Assembly: GCA_028710605.1 (NCBI GenBank)
Contig: JAQTTU010000002.1
Coordinates: 124,001 to 188,000, forward strand
DNA from: Sideroxydans sp.
GTDB lineage: Bacteria; Pseudomonadota; Gammaproteobacteria; Burkholderiales; Gallionellaceae
Length of the DNA stretch: 64,000 nucleotides
Direction of reading: 5' to 3'
Each line of letters starts with the position of its first letter. The stretch's first letter is position 1. Positions 1 through 9,925 of this stretch are shown in pieces. The position numbers were made by a program, and so were the translations under genes. The notes under the pieces are model-generated. The model was not told the DNA's origin. It worked only from the letters and a program-made list of their open reading frames with translations, and ran no database searches.

Positions 1-1
1 A

Positions 2-826
2 ATCAAGCAGGCCGAGGCCGCCGTCGGCTTGCCGCTGTTCGAGCAGGTCGGCAAAAAACTGCACCTCACAGCGGCAGGCAACGAGCTGCTGCACTACGCC
101 CGTGTCATGCTGCAACTGATGCGGGAAATGGAAACGGCGTTCGATGAAATGAAAGGGCTGGAGCGCGGCCACCTCAACATTTCCGTGGTCAGCACCGCCA
201 ACTATTTCATGCCGCAACTGCTGGCGAAATTTATCGGAGCGCATCCCAAGATTCAGGTCAGCCTTTCGGTGGCCAACCGCGATGCGGTCATCAAACAACT
301 CGCCGACAACATCGCCGATCTCGCCATCATGGGTCAACCGCCGGACGGCACCGATATGCGCGCCGAAGCTTTCATGCAAAACCCGCTGGTGGTGATCGCC
401 GCGCCTTCGCATCCATTGGCGCGCGCCAAAAAGATTCAACCCAAACAATTGGCGACAGAAACTTTTCTGTTGCGCGAGCTTGGCTCCGGCACGCGCGGCG
501 TGGTGGAACGCTTCTTCGCCAGCCACAAACTCGCTCTGCCGAAACACATGGCAATGGACACCAACGAAGCCATCAAGCAATCGGTGCAGGCGGGCATGGG
601 CATCGGTATCATTTCGCGCCACGGCATCGACATGGAGCTGGAAACCAAACGCCTGGTGGTGCTGGATGTCGATCACTTTCCCATTGTGCGCCACTGGTAC
701 ATCGTGCAGCGCAAGGACAAACGTCCTTCGGTTGCTGCGCAGGAATTCGAGAAATTTTTGCTGAAGGAATCGCAGGGTTCTATGCCGAAAACTGCAAAGC
801 GACCGGCCAAATCAAGAAACAATTAA
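2..826 (+). CDS. cbbR: LysR-type regulator, CbbR-like (5' truncated)
   Basis: The 3' part of a LysR-family regulator gene; the reading frame is open to the left edge, so the start and most of the DNA-binding helix-turn-helix lie outside the window. 274 residues are visible. The end of the HTH domain (GLPLFEQ, then LTAAGNELL) leads into the coinducer-binding domain. NPLVVIAAPSHPLA and ELGSGTRGVVERFF resemble CbbR, the activator of Calvin-cycle operons that responds to metabolites. The tkt-gap-pgk-pyk-fba cluster 9 kb away supports this reading. It converges with the GGDEF/EAL gene, 53 bases apart. A LysR regulator with another target remains possible. Confidence 0.8.
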   Translation: MKQAEAAVGLPLFEQVGKKLHLTAAGNELLHYARVMLQLMREMETAFDEMKGLERGHLNISVVSTANYFMPQLLAKFIGAHPKIQVSLSVANRDAVIKQLADNIADLAIMGQPPDGTDMRAEAFMQNPLVVIAAPSHPLARAKKIQPKQLATETFLLRELGSGTRGVVERFFASHKLALPKHMAMDTNEAIKQSVQAGMGIGIISRHGIDMELETKRLVVLDVDHFPIVRHWYIVQRKDKRPSVAAQEFEKFLLKESQGSMPKTAKRPAKSRNN

Positions 827-879
827 AGCCATCTCGTGAAGATGCCCGTCAATAGGCAATCTACAGGGTGTACGCTTTG

Positions 880-3800
880 CTATACCCGCGTTGCGCGCGC
901 AATTAACCGGCGGCCGGTAATTTCTCCCGTATTGATTTGAGCAACTTTGAGTTCCAGCTTGTTAAGCGCATCAAGTACTGCATCGCGTTGGACGAGTAAC
1001 TCGACTATCATGCTTTTGGCTTTTTCCGTTTGCCCGTCGCGCCTGCATTTATCGATCTCTCTGGCGATTTCATGCACGCGATTGTGCGGCTCGGCGATTT
1101 GTCCAAATTCGGGCAGATGCGAATACTGGCTGATGCCTCGCCCGTTATACCAGATACCGAAGTTGCATTTGTTGTGATCCTCGTGAACTCCGGCGGGTAG
1201 CGGCATTTCGCTCTTGAAGGCGTAAACCAGTTGCGCCACCCAGTTGCGGTGTTCCACTTTGGCAACCAGCAAGGGTCGATCCGTGGCCAGCCAGTATAAG
1301 TCCCTGATCTCTGTCCATTCGGAATAGGGCTGCCAGTTGGCTGCCCAATCGACCACCTGATCCGCCGGCATCGCCTTGGCGATACCGTCGCCCTGCGCAA
1401 AGTCGCAATCCAGTTGCATCAGCAGTCTGCCGTGCTCGACGGTTTCCACACCTTCGGCAATGACGTGGCGCTGGAAGGCGAAAGCCAAGCCGAGCACGCC
1501 CTGCACGATCAGCAGATTGTCGGGATCGGAAATCATTTCGCGGATAAAGCTCTGGTCGATTTTGATGGTGGCTGCGGGCAGTCGCTTCAAATAGGTCAGC
1601 GACGAATAGCCGGTGCCGAAATCATCCAGTGCGCAGGAAATGCCCAGTTCGCGGCACTGTTGGATGATGCGCGATGCCTTGGCCACATCTTCCAGCGCAG
1701 AGGTTTCCAAAATCTCCAGTTCCAGCTTTCTCGCCACGCGCGGATATTTGCCCAACGTGGTCGCCAGATGCTGTACAAAGTTGCTGCTTTGCAATTGGCG
1801 ACCGGCGACATTGACGCTGACGGATAGCGACAAGCCGCTGTCTTGCCATGTGTCCATTTGCGCCAATACGGTTTCGATTACCCACTCGCCGATGCGCACG
1901 ATCAGGTCGTGATCTTCGATCACCGGCAGAAAATCCATGGGTGATACCAGGCCGCGTTCCGGGTGATGCCAGCGTATCAATCCTTCCAGGCCGACCACTA
2001 TTCCTTTGCGCATATCCACTTTGGGCTGGTAGTACATGGCGAATTCGCCGTTGGCCAGCGCTTCTTCGATGCGGCTGATGTGGTCGTGCCGCGTGCGCAC
2101 ATAGATGTCGAGTTCTCGGTCGAATATGTGATAGCGGTCTTTGCCGGCCTGCTTGGCCTGGTACATGGCCTGATCGGCGTGGCGCAGCAAGGTGTCGGGG
2201 TTCGCATCATCCGCCGGATATACGGCCACGCCGACGCTGGCTGTCACCTCAAGCTTTTTCGGCACAATGGATAACGGTTGGCTGATAATTTGCAGCATGC
2301 GCTGGATAGCCTGTTCGCACTCGGCCATGCTCTTTAAGCCTAGCAGCAACAGCACAAATTCATCGCCGCCCAATCTGGCGACAGTGTCGCCTCCGCGCAG
2401 TATTTCCTTGAGTCGGCTCGCCATTTCCACCAGCAGCCTGTCACCGACATCGTGCCCGTAGATGTCGTTCACCGGCTTGAATCCATCCAGATCCAGATAG
2501 CACACCGCCATCATGGTCGCGCTGCGTTTGCTCTGGGAAAGCGCTTGGGTCAGGCGATCCGCCAGCAACACGCGGTTTGGTAATCCGGTCAGGGCATCGT
2601 AGTAGGCCAACTGCGTTAATTGTTTTTCCTGTTCTTTGATGCGGCTGATATCGGCGAACACCGCCACGTAATTGGTCAGTATTCCCTCAACATTGCGCAC
2701 TGCGGAAATGGACAACAGTTCCGGGTAAACCTCGCCGTATTTGTTCCTGTTCCATATTTCGCCTTGCCAGCTGCCGTTGCCGAGGATGCTTTTCCACATC
2801 GCCGCATAGAACTCTTGATCGTGATGCCCGGATTTGATCATTCTCGGATTGCGTCCCACTGCCTCGGCGCGCTCGTAGCCGGTGATGCGCGTGAATGCCG
2901 GATTGATGTCGATAATGTTGCCGGCGGCATCTGCCAGCACAATGCCTTCATGCGAGCTGTTGAACGCGGTGGAGTGCAGGCGCAGGCGATCTTCGGCGAG
3001 CAGTTGCGCGGCATAGCGCTGGCTGACTTCCTGATGGGCTTTGGCCAGCGAGCGCCGGGTGCGATCGAGCCGCGCAAACACATAGGCCAGATAGGCAGTC
3101 AGCAGCAAGGCCACCACATACAAAAGTTTGCGATACTGCTCGGCGCTTCGTTGTGCCTGTTCGTGGCCGATGGCGTAATAGCGGTTCAGCTCCTCCAACT
3201 GCTGCGCCGATTCCAGTCCGTTAATTTCGTAGGTGATGCCGTTTACTTCAGGCAGATATTTCATAATGGCATCGCCGTGCAACACCAGATTGCCGATCAC
3301 TGCCCGCGCGGGATGGGACTGCGTAACCGCAAGCAATTGTTGGCGGGCTGCGGCAACCTGCAATCCCCGCTCTGCATCGGGATTGCGTGCAAATGACAAT
3401 ACGTGCCTGACATAATCCTCTGCCGGATTTTTTAACTGGGCGGGAACATTCCCGCCGAGAAAATCGTCCGCAGCCGCTGGGAAATAGGCCAGCGAATTTC
3501 TCAGCACCGCGTTTTGGCGTTTAAATACCTCGACCAGACGCGATTTTCTATCCAGTGTCTGTTGCAGATCGCGCGCTTTGGCAGCCACCAGCATTCGATG
3601 GCTATCGGACAAAAATGCCGGAACGACAGCTGCGTAAGTTGCCGCCTGTTTTGATCTTTCCAGAAACAAGGTGAGCGCATCGTAATTGCGTGTGACTTCA
3701 AGACGGTTTGCCAGAACCTCAACGTTGGTTTCAGCATCCGCCTCGCGCAAATCACGCAGTTTTTTGCTGTAGTCGTAGTGCTCTTGCGGCGATACGGATT

Positions 3801-3912
3801 CGGCGCGCATGAACAGCACGGTTAACAACAATGCCGAAAAAGCGACTACCGCACTAACCAGCATGTAGCGCCTCGGCTTCAATGCGCGGACTGCCTCAAG
3901 ATTAACGCTCAT
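880..3912 (-). CDS. Membrane GGDEF/EAL protein with DAHL-like sensor, PAS and C-terminal CZB domain
   Basis: A 1010-residue signalling protein for making and/or breaking cyclic di-GMP. A membrane segment near residues 16-36 is followed by a long helical region (about 40-260) resembling a DAHL sensor, then a second membrane segment (about 263-281). PAS covers about 310-425. GGDEF has an intact GGDEF motif at 515-519. EAL covers about 610-860 and reads EGL at 643-645 but keeps DDFGTGYSSL and IKIDQSFI. The tail (about 880-960) is a chemoreceptor zinc-binding (CZB) domain with candidate ligands H888, C916, H943 and H947. Its start overlaps the end of the cytochrome c peroxidase gene by 11 bases, so the two are probably co-transcribed. 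Which enzyme activity dominates cannot be read from sequence. Confidence 0.88.
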   Translation of the reverse strand: MSVNLEAVRALKPRRYMLVSAVVAFSALLLTVLFMRAESVSPQEHYDYSKKLRDLREADAETNVEVLANRLEVTRNYDALTLFLERSKQAATYAAVVPAFLSDSHRMLVAAKARDLQQTLDRKSRLVEVFKRQNAVLRNSLAYFPAAADDFLGGNVPAQLKNPAEDYVRHVLSFARNPDAERGLQVAAARQQLLAVTQSHPARAVIGNLVLHGDAIMKYLPEVNGITYEINGLESAQQLEELNRYYAIGHEQAQRSAEQYRKLLYVVALLLTAYLAYVFARLDRTRRSLAKAHQEVSQRYAAQLLAEDRLRLHSTAFNSSHEGIVLADAAGNIIDINPAFTRITGYERAEAVGRNPRMIKSGHHDQEFYAAMWKSILGNGSWQGEIWNRNKYGEVYPELLSISAVRNVEGILTNYVAVFADISRIKEQEKQLTQLAYYDALTGLPNRVLLADRLTQALSQSKRSATMMAVCYLDLDGFKPVNDIYGHDVGDRLLVEMASRLKEILRGGDTVARLGGDEFVLLLLGLKSMAECEQAIQRMLQIISQPLSIVPKKLEVTASVGVAVYPADDANPDTLLRHADQAMYQAKQAGKDRYHIFDRELDIYVRTRHDHISRIEEALANGEFAMYYQPKVDMRKGIVVGLEGLIRWHHPERGLVSPMDFLPVIEDHDLIVRIGEWVIETVLAQMDTWQDSGLSLSVSVNVAGRQLQSSNFVQHLATTLGKYPRVARKLELEILETSALEDVAKASRIIQQCRELGISCALDDFGTGYSSLTYLKRLPAATIKIDQSFIREMISDPDNLLIVQGVLGLAFAFQRHVIAEGVETVEHGRLLMQLDCDFAQGDGIAKAMPADQVVDWAANWQPYSEWTEIRDLYWLATDRPLLVAKVEHRNWVAQLVYAFKSEMPLPAGVHEDHNKCNFGIWYNGRGISQYSHLPEFGQIAEPHNRVHEIAREIDKCRRDGQTEKAKSMIVELLVQRDAVLDALNKLELKVAQINTGEITGRRLIARATRV

Positions 3913-4780
3913 GCAGCACCTTTCCCTGCCATTCGCCGTTCAGCGTATGCAAAAACGCCACGATCAAATTCACTTCTTTTTTAGACAACTCCTTGCCCAA
4001 TTGGTACTTGCCCATAACCCTCACCGCCTCGCTCAGCGTCTTGGCCGATCCGTCATGGAAATAGGGTGAGGTGAGCGCAACATTGCGCAAGCTGGGCACT
4101 TTAAAGACATGCATGTCTTCTTCCAGTCCGGTCACGTTGAAGCGCCCCAAATCGGCTTTGCCCGGCTGGCGACCTTCAAAATAATCACCCATCACGCCGA
4201 AACGCTGGAACATGTTGCCGCCTATGCCGACTCCCTGATGGCAACTGGCGCAGCCGAGATTTACAAAGCGGCGATAACCTTCCAATTCATCGTCGTTGAG
4301 TGCCTTTTTTTCGCCGCGCAGATAACGGTCGAATCTGGAATTGGGCGTGAGCAAGGTACGCTCAAAAGTAGCGATGGCATCGGCGATGTTGGCGGGCGTT
4401 ATGCCGTCGTGATAGGCGAGTTCAAACAATGCCGGATAATCTTTATCCGCGAGCAGCTTGCCTATCACTTCTTTCCAATTGGAACCCATTTCAATCGGGT
4501 TATGTACCGGACCGGCGGCTTGTTCTTCCAGCGTTTTGGCCCTACCGTCCCAAAACTGAGCAATACTTAAACCGGAATTGAACACGGTGGGCGCGTTGAC
4601 ATCCCCCAGCGCGCCTTTGATGCCCGTCGAGAATCGCGATTGATCCGTACCGCCCTTGGCCAGATCATGACAGCTGGCACAGGCGATGCTGTTGTCGTGC
4701 GAAAGACGGGGCTCGTGAAATAGCTTGTCGCCCAGCGCTACTTTGGCGGGCGGAAAAGTGGGAACCGACAATATCGGCAA
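3902..4780 (-). CDS. Di-heme cytochrome c peroxidase (CcpA/MauG family), body of an apparently frameshifted gene
   Basis: Periplasmic bacterial cytochrome c peroxidases reduce hydrogen peroxide with electrons from small c-type cytochromes. Two heme-attachment motifs are present, CASCH at residues 34-38 and CASCH at 177-181, with the family spacing. The open frame starts at a weak TTG (4780) with no signal peptide, which a c-type cytochrome needs for export. In-frame coding-like sequence continues upstream (GREPLLPILSVP) to a stop near 4857. A good start, ribosome site and signal-anchor sit in the other frame at 4848-4932. One missing base in the A4 run at 4847-4850 (T4 on the coding strand) would explain this. 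The gene is therefore a frameshift mutant, a sequencing or assembly error, or slippage-dependent. It overlaps the downstream GGDEF/EAL gene. Confidence 0.82.
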   Translation of the reverse strand: MPILSVPTFPPAKVALGDKLFHEPRLSHDNSIACASCHDLAKGGTDQSRFSTGIKGALGDVNAPTVFNSGLSIAQFWDGRAKTLEEQAAGPVHNPIEMGSNWKEVIGKLLADKDYPALFELAYHDGITPANIADAIATFERTLLTPNSRFDRYLRGEKKALNDDELEGYRRFVNLGCASCHQGVGIGGNMFQRFGVMGDYFEGRQPGKADLGRFNVTGLEEDMHVFKVPSLRNVALTSPYFHDGSAKTLSEAVRVMGKYQLGKELSKKEVNLIVAFLHTLNGEWQGKVLHER

Positions 4781-4847
4781 CAGCGGTTCGCGTCCGATAC
4801 TGGCTTCACTTGAATAAGTTTGAGTCGGCGCAACCTCTGCCGCTTCA

Positions 4848-4932
4848 AAATATTGGCTTTATGCGGTGCAATAAACAGGTACAGCAGAAATACGGCCATT
4901 GCAGTTGCGATAAATATGAGCTGACGCTTCAT
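4848..4932 (-). other. Displaced N-terminal leader of the cytochrome c peroxidase
   Basis: An ATG at 4932, preceded by an AAGG ribosome site about ten bases upstream, opens a frame beginning MKRQLIFIATAMAVFLLYLF, a typical uncleaved signal-anchor or signal peptide. This frame does not continue into the heme-binding body. Adding one T to the coding-strand T4 run would join ...HKANI to FEAAEVAP...GREPLLPILS and give one continuous exported protein. The short frame itself runs on to 4738 as a basic, non-family tail. Confidence 0.65.
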
Positions 4933-5024
4933 TCTGATCTGCCTTGTAATAGCATCCATAAATAACCGTATATAACCGGGGTCATTCTACTCCCGCAACC
5001 TATTGCTAATTACACAACTTGCAA

Positions 5025-5053
5025 CAAAAAAGCGACCCGTGGGTCGCTTTTTT
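5025..5053 (-). terminator. Rho-independent terminator after fba (probably bidirectional)
   Basis: Stem GCGACCC/GGGTCGC with a two-base centre, extended by A6 on one side and T6 on the other. It lies 21 bases past the fba stop and ends the tkt-gap-pgk-pyk-fba unit. The flanking A and T runs would let it work in both directions. Confidence 0.9.
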
Positions 5054-5073
5054 GTTTGCTGCGCTAGCAATAA

Positions 5074-6138
5074 TTACTTGATGATCGGATTCAGTTCGCC
5101 CTTGGCGTAACGCGCGGCCATCGCATCCAGCGAGATCGGCTTGATTTTGCCTGCCATGCCGGCGCAGCCGAAGGCTTCGTAACGCGCTTTGCAGATTTCC
5201 TTCATCGCCTTGGTGGTGGCGGCGAGGAATTTGCGCGGGTCGAAGTCTTTGGGGTTCTGCGCCAGATAGCGGCGGGTAGCACCGGTGGAAGCCATGCGCA
5301 GGTCGGTGTCAATGTTGACTTTGCGCACGCCGTTCTTGATACCTTCCACGATTTCTTCGACCGGCACGCCGTAGGTCTCGCCCATGGCACCGCCGAATTC
5401 GTTGATGACCTTGAGCCACTCCTGCGGCACGGAAGACGAACCGTGCATCACCAGATGGGTGTTGGGCAAGCGGGCGTGGATTTCCTTGATGCGGTCGATG
5501 CGCAGCACAGCGCCTGTGGGCGGACGGGTGAATTTGTACGCGCCGTGCGAGGTGCCGATGGCGATGGCCAGCGCATCGACTTGGGTGAGCTTGACGAATT
5601 CTGCCGCTTCATTGGGATCGGTCAACAACTGGTCGTGGCTCAATTTGCCTTCCGCACCGTGGCCGTCTTCTTTTTCACCTTGGCCTGATTCCAGAGAACC
5701 CAGACAGCCCAGTTCGCCTTCGACGGACACGCCGACGGCGTGCGACATTTCGGCCACGCGGCGCGAGATGTTGACGTTGTATTCAAACGAGGACGGGGTC
5801 TTGCCGTCGGTCATCAGCGAGCCGTCCATCATCACGCTGGAGAAGCCGGAGCGGATGGCTTGCACGCACACGGCTTCGGATGCGCCGTGATCCTGGTGCA
5901 TGACGACGGGGATGTGCGGGTAGGCTTCGACAGCGGCTTCGATCAGGTGGCGCAAAAACGCTTCGCCCGCGTATTTGCGCGCACCGGCGGAGCCTTGCAT
6001 GATGACCGGGCTATTGGTTTCGTCAGCCGCTTCCATGATCGCCTTCACCTGCTCAAGGTTGTTGACGTTGAATGCGGGCAAGCCATAGCTGTGCTCTGCC
6101 GCGTGATCGAGTAGTTGACGTAGGGATACGAGTGCCAT
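5074..6138 (-). CDS. fba: Class II fructose-bisphosphate aldolase
   Basis: Cytoplasmic zinc aldolase of 354 residues. It interconverts fructose 1,6-bisphosphate with glyceraldehyde 3-phosphate and dihydroxyacetone phosphate; in autotrophs it also makes sedoheptulose 1,7-bisphosphate in the Calvin cycle. The metal-binding motif HQDHG is at residues 81-85 and VMHGSSSVP is in the C-terminal half. An AGGAGA ribosome site precedes the ATG. It is the last gene of the tkt-gap-pgk-pyk-fba cluster, 45 bases from pyk, with a terminator directly after it. The length and motifs match the CbbA-type class II aldolases of autotrophic proteobacteria. Confidence 0.96.
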   Translation of the reverse strand: MALVSLRQLLDHAAEHSYGLPAFNVNNLEQVKAIMEAADETNSPVIMQGSAGARKYAGEAFLRHLIEAAVEAYPHIPVVMHQDHGASEAVCVQAIRSGFSSVMMDGSLMTDGKTPSSFEYNVNISRRVAEMSHAVGVSVEGELGCLGSLESGQGEKEDGHGAEGKLSHDQLLTDPNEAAEFVKLTQVDALAIAIGTSHGAYKFTRPPTGAVLRIDRIKEIHARLPNTHLVMHGSSSVPQEWLKVINEFGGAMGETYGVPVEEIVEGIKNGVRKVNIDTDLRMASTGATRRYLAQNPKDFDPRKFLAATTKAMKEICKARYEAFGCAGMAGKIKPISLDAMAARYAKGELNPIIK

Positions 6139-6183
6139 TATTTTCTCCTGATATATTTACAAATACGTTTGCTTTTTTCCTGC

Positions 6184-7623
6184 TTAACTCTTGCGATGCT
6201 CGCCCACGCGCACGATTTTCATGGTGTTGGTATGACCCGCTTTGCCGATGGATTCGCCGACGGTCATCACGATCAAATCGCCTTCTTCCACCATGTTCAA
6301 CCGCGCCAACTCATCCTCGGCCTGGCGCAACGTCACCGAATAATCCTTGGAATCGGAAGTGAACGCGATGGGGTGCACGCCGCTGAACAACGTGACTTTG
6401 CTGAGTGTCGCTTCCACCGGAGTCATCGCATAGATCGGCGTACCAGCATTGACGCGCGACATCCACAAAGCGGTTGAACCGGATTGGGTAAGCGCGACGA
6501 TGGCTTTCACCTTGAAGTGCGAGGCGGCATATAACGCGGACATGGCGATGGACTGGTCAACACGCTTGAACTGGCTGTGATCCAGACGATGATCTATCAG
6601 GCTGCCTTCGGTTTCCTTTTCGGCACTCAGGCAAATGCGATCCATGGCTTCGATGGTCTCGACCGGATAATCGCCCACTGCGGTTTCTGCCGACAGCATC
6701 ACTGCGTCGGTACCGTCCAGCACTGCATTCGCCACGTCGGACACTTCAGCGCGCGTAGGGATCGGATTGGTAATCATCGACTCCATCATCTGCGTGGCGG
6801 TGATGACCAGTTTGTTTTTGGCTCGCGCCATTTTGATCATTTTCTTTTGCAGGCCGGGCACGGCGGCATCGCCCACTTCCACCGATAAATCGCCGCGCGC
6901 CACCATGATGGCATCGCAAGCATCAATAATTTCGCCCAGTACCGGAATCGCTTCTGCTCGCTCGATCTTGGCCATCAGCAAACTTTTGCCGCCAGCGGCA
7001 ATCATCAACTCGCGCGCCAGCTTCATATCGTCCGCCGAACGCGGGAAGGACACCGCCAGGAAGTCCGCCTTGATCAGCGCGGCAGTCTTGATGTCTTCTT
7101 TGTCCTTGTCGGTCAGCGCGGGCGCAGTGAGTCCGCCGCCTTTGCGGTTGATGCCCTTGTTGTTGGACAACACGCCGCCGCGCACCACCACGCAATGCAC
7201 TTCCGTGCCTTTGACTCCGGTGACGTGAAATTCAAGCATGCCGTCGTTGAGCAGCAGAACTGTGCCGACTTCAACATCCTTCGGCAGCTCTTTGTAATCC
7301 AGACCCACGCGCTCCTGATTTCCCAGACCGTCCAAAGATGCATCCAGAATGAAGGCATCGCCTTTGTTCAAAACGATCTTGTCGTTCTCGAATTTGCGCA
7401 CGCGAATTTTGGGGCCTTGCAAGTCGGCCAGAATACCGATAGTGCGTCCCGCCGCCTTGGCGGCGGCACGTACTTTTTCGGCGCGCGCCATGTGATCTTG
7501 GGCAGTGCCGTGTGAAAAGTTCATACGCACGACATCCACTCCGGCGCGGATCATTTGTTCCAATACCTTCTGGTCGCTGGAAGCCGGACCCAGAGTTGCT
7601 ACTATTTTTGTTCTGCGTAGCAT
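6184..7623 (-). CDS. pyk: Pyruvate kinase
   Basis: Cytoplasmic enzyme of 479 residues that makes ATP and pyruvate from phosphoenolpyruvate. The N-terminus reads RRTKIVATLGPAS. LMAKIERAEA holds the catalytic lysine, and MVARGDLSVEVG is the metal- and substrate-binding loop. ITATQMMESMI and the C-terminal regulatory domain follow. It lies between pgk (15 bases upstream) and fba. In a Calvin-cycle organism it drains fixed carbon toward pyruvate. Confidence 0.97.
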   Translation of the reverse strand: MLRRTKIVATLGPASSDQKVLEQMIRAGVDVVRMNFSHGTAQDHMARAEKVRAAAKAAGRTIGILADLQGPKIRVRKFENDKIVLNKGDAFILDASLDGLGNQERVGLDYKELPKDVEVGTVLLLNDGMLEFHVTGVKGTEVHCVVVRGGVLSNNKGINRKGGGLTAPALTDKDKEDIKTAALIKADFLAVSFPRSADDMKLARELMIAAGGKSLLMAKIERAEAIPVLGEIIDACDAIMVARGDLSVEVGDAAVPGLQKKMIKMARAKNKLVITATQMMESMITNPIPTRAEVSDVANAVLDGTDAVMLSAETAVGDYPVETIEAMDRICLSAEKETEGSLIDHRLDHSQFKRVDQSIAMSALYAASHFKVKAIVALTQSGSTALWMSRVNAGTPIYAMTPVEATLSKVTLFSGVHPIAFTSDSKDYSVTLRQAEDELARLNMVEEGDLIVMTVGESIGKAGHTNTMKIVRVGEHRKS

Positions 7624-7638
7624 GTGATTCCTAGTTGA

Positions 7639-8820
7639 TTATTGCTTGGCGCGTTGCTCCAGAATTTCCACGGCAGGCAAGGTCTTGCCTTCGAGGAATT
7701 CCAGGAACGCACCGCCTGCGGTGGAGATGTAGGACACCTTGTCGTAGATGCCATACTTCTGGATCGCCGCAATGGTGTCGCCGCCGCCCGCCAGCGTAAA
7801 AGCCTGGGTTTCGGCAATCGCCTTGGCAATGGTCTTGGTGCCCTCGCCGAACTGGTCGAACTCGAACACGCCGACCGGACCGTTCCACACCACCGTACCC
7901 GCCTTCATGATGATGTCGGCCAGTTCCTGTGCGGACTTGGGTCCGATATCGAAAATCATGTCGTCGTCGGCCACGTCAGCCGCGTTCTTCAACACAGCCG
8001 GTTCGTTGGCATCGAATTTTTTGCCGACCACCACATCCACCGCGATGGGAATGTTAGCGCCGCGTTGTTTCATTTTTTCGATGAGTGCTTGCGCGGTCGG
8101 AACCAGGTCATCTTCGCACAGCGACTTGCCGACGTTGTTGCCGACAGCCTTGAGGAAAGTGTTGGCGATACCGCCGCCGACCACCAGTTGTTCGCATTTC
8201 TCGGACAGCGATTCCAGCACGGTCAGCTTGGTCGAAACCTTGCTGCCGCCGACGATGGCAACCATAGGGCGTGCTGGGCTGAGCAGCGCTTTGGTCAGCG
8301 CTTCCAGTTCTTCCGTGAGCAGAATGCCTGCGGCAGCGACGGGTGCGAACTTCGCCACGCCGTGGGTAGAAGCTTCGGCTCGGTGCGCGGTGCCGAAGGC
8401 ATCCATCACGAACACGTCGCACAGGGCGGCGTATTTTTTCGACAGTTCTTCGTTGCTCTTCTTCTCGCCCTTGTTGAAGCGGCAGTTCTCCAGCAGCACC
8501 AGTTCGCCTTCGGCCACATTGAAGCCGCCGTCCACCCAGTTGCGGATCAAGCGCACCGGCTTGCCCAGCTTGTTGGCGATGACATCGGCTACCGGCTTGA
8601 GCGAATTTTCTTCGGAGTAAACGCCTTCTTCGGGGCGACCCAGATGCGAGGTGACCATGACATGCGCCCCCGCGTTCATCGCCGCTTTGATGGTGGCCAT
8701 AGAGGCGGTGATGCGCGCATCGGAGGTAACTTTGCCGTCTTTGACGGGCACATTCAGGTCGGAGCGGATCAGGACGCGTTTGCCCTTGAGATCCAGGTCG
8801 GTCATTTTGATAACGGACAT
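7639..8820 (-). CDS. pgk: Phosphoglycerate kinase
   Basis: Transfers phosphate between 1,3-bisphosphoglycerate and ADP; it runs toward bisphosphoglycerate in the Calvin cycle. 393 residues from the ATG at 8820, which has an AGGAAA ribosome site; a longer frame to 8955 runs back into gap and is not used. Visible family blocks are [11 protein letters not shown] near the N-terminus, [10 protein letters not shown], and the nucleotide loop [11 protein letters not shown] with GGGDT near the C-terminus. Between it and gap stands a stable hairpin that could separate the expression of the two genes. Confidence 0.97.
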   Translation of the reverse strand: MSVIKMTDLDLKGKRVLIRSDLNVPVKDGKVTSDARITASMATIKAAMNAGAHVMVTSHLGRPEEGVYSEENSLKPVADVIANKLGKPVRLIRNWVDGGFNVAEGELVLLENCRFNKGEKKSNEELSKKYAALCDVFVMDAFGTAHRAEASTHGVAKFAPVAAAGILLTEELEALTKALLSPARPMVAIVGGSKVSTKLTVLESLSEKCEQLVVGGGIANTFLKAVGNNVGKSLCEDDLVPTAQALIEKMKQRGANIPIAVDVVVGKKFDANEPAVLKNAADVADDDMIFDIGPKSAQELADIIMKAGTVVWNGPVGVFEFDQFGEGTKTIAKAIAETQAFTLAGGGDTIAAIQKYGIYDKVSYISTAGGAFLEFLEGKTLPAVEILEQRAKQ

Positions 8821-8851
8821 GATTTTTCCTTTTTGCAGATTCTGAAAGGGA

Positions 8852-8877
8852 AAAGGGCTGGCATGCGCCAGCCCTTT
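8852..8877 (-). terminator. Intercistronic hairpin between gap and pgk
   Basis: An 11-bp perfect stem (AAAGGGCTGGC) with a 4-base loop, followed on the minus strand by TTTTCCCTTT. It begins 12 bases after the gap stop and ends about 30 bases before the pgk start. It may be a partial terminator or an RNA-stabilising 3' end for a tkt-gap transcript. Confidence 0.65.
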
Positions 8878-8888
8878 ATCGGAGAGAA

Positions 8889-9917
<1,029 letters not shown>

Positions 9918-9925
9918 TTATCGCT

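Noticed and set aside
865-887. Imperfect hairpin GGGTGTA...TATACCC between cbbR and the GGDEF/EAL gene
   Set aside because: It has a G-U pair, no T run, and overlaps the GGDEF/EAL 3' end; not convincing as a terminator.
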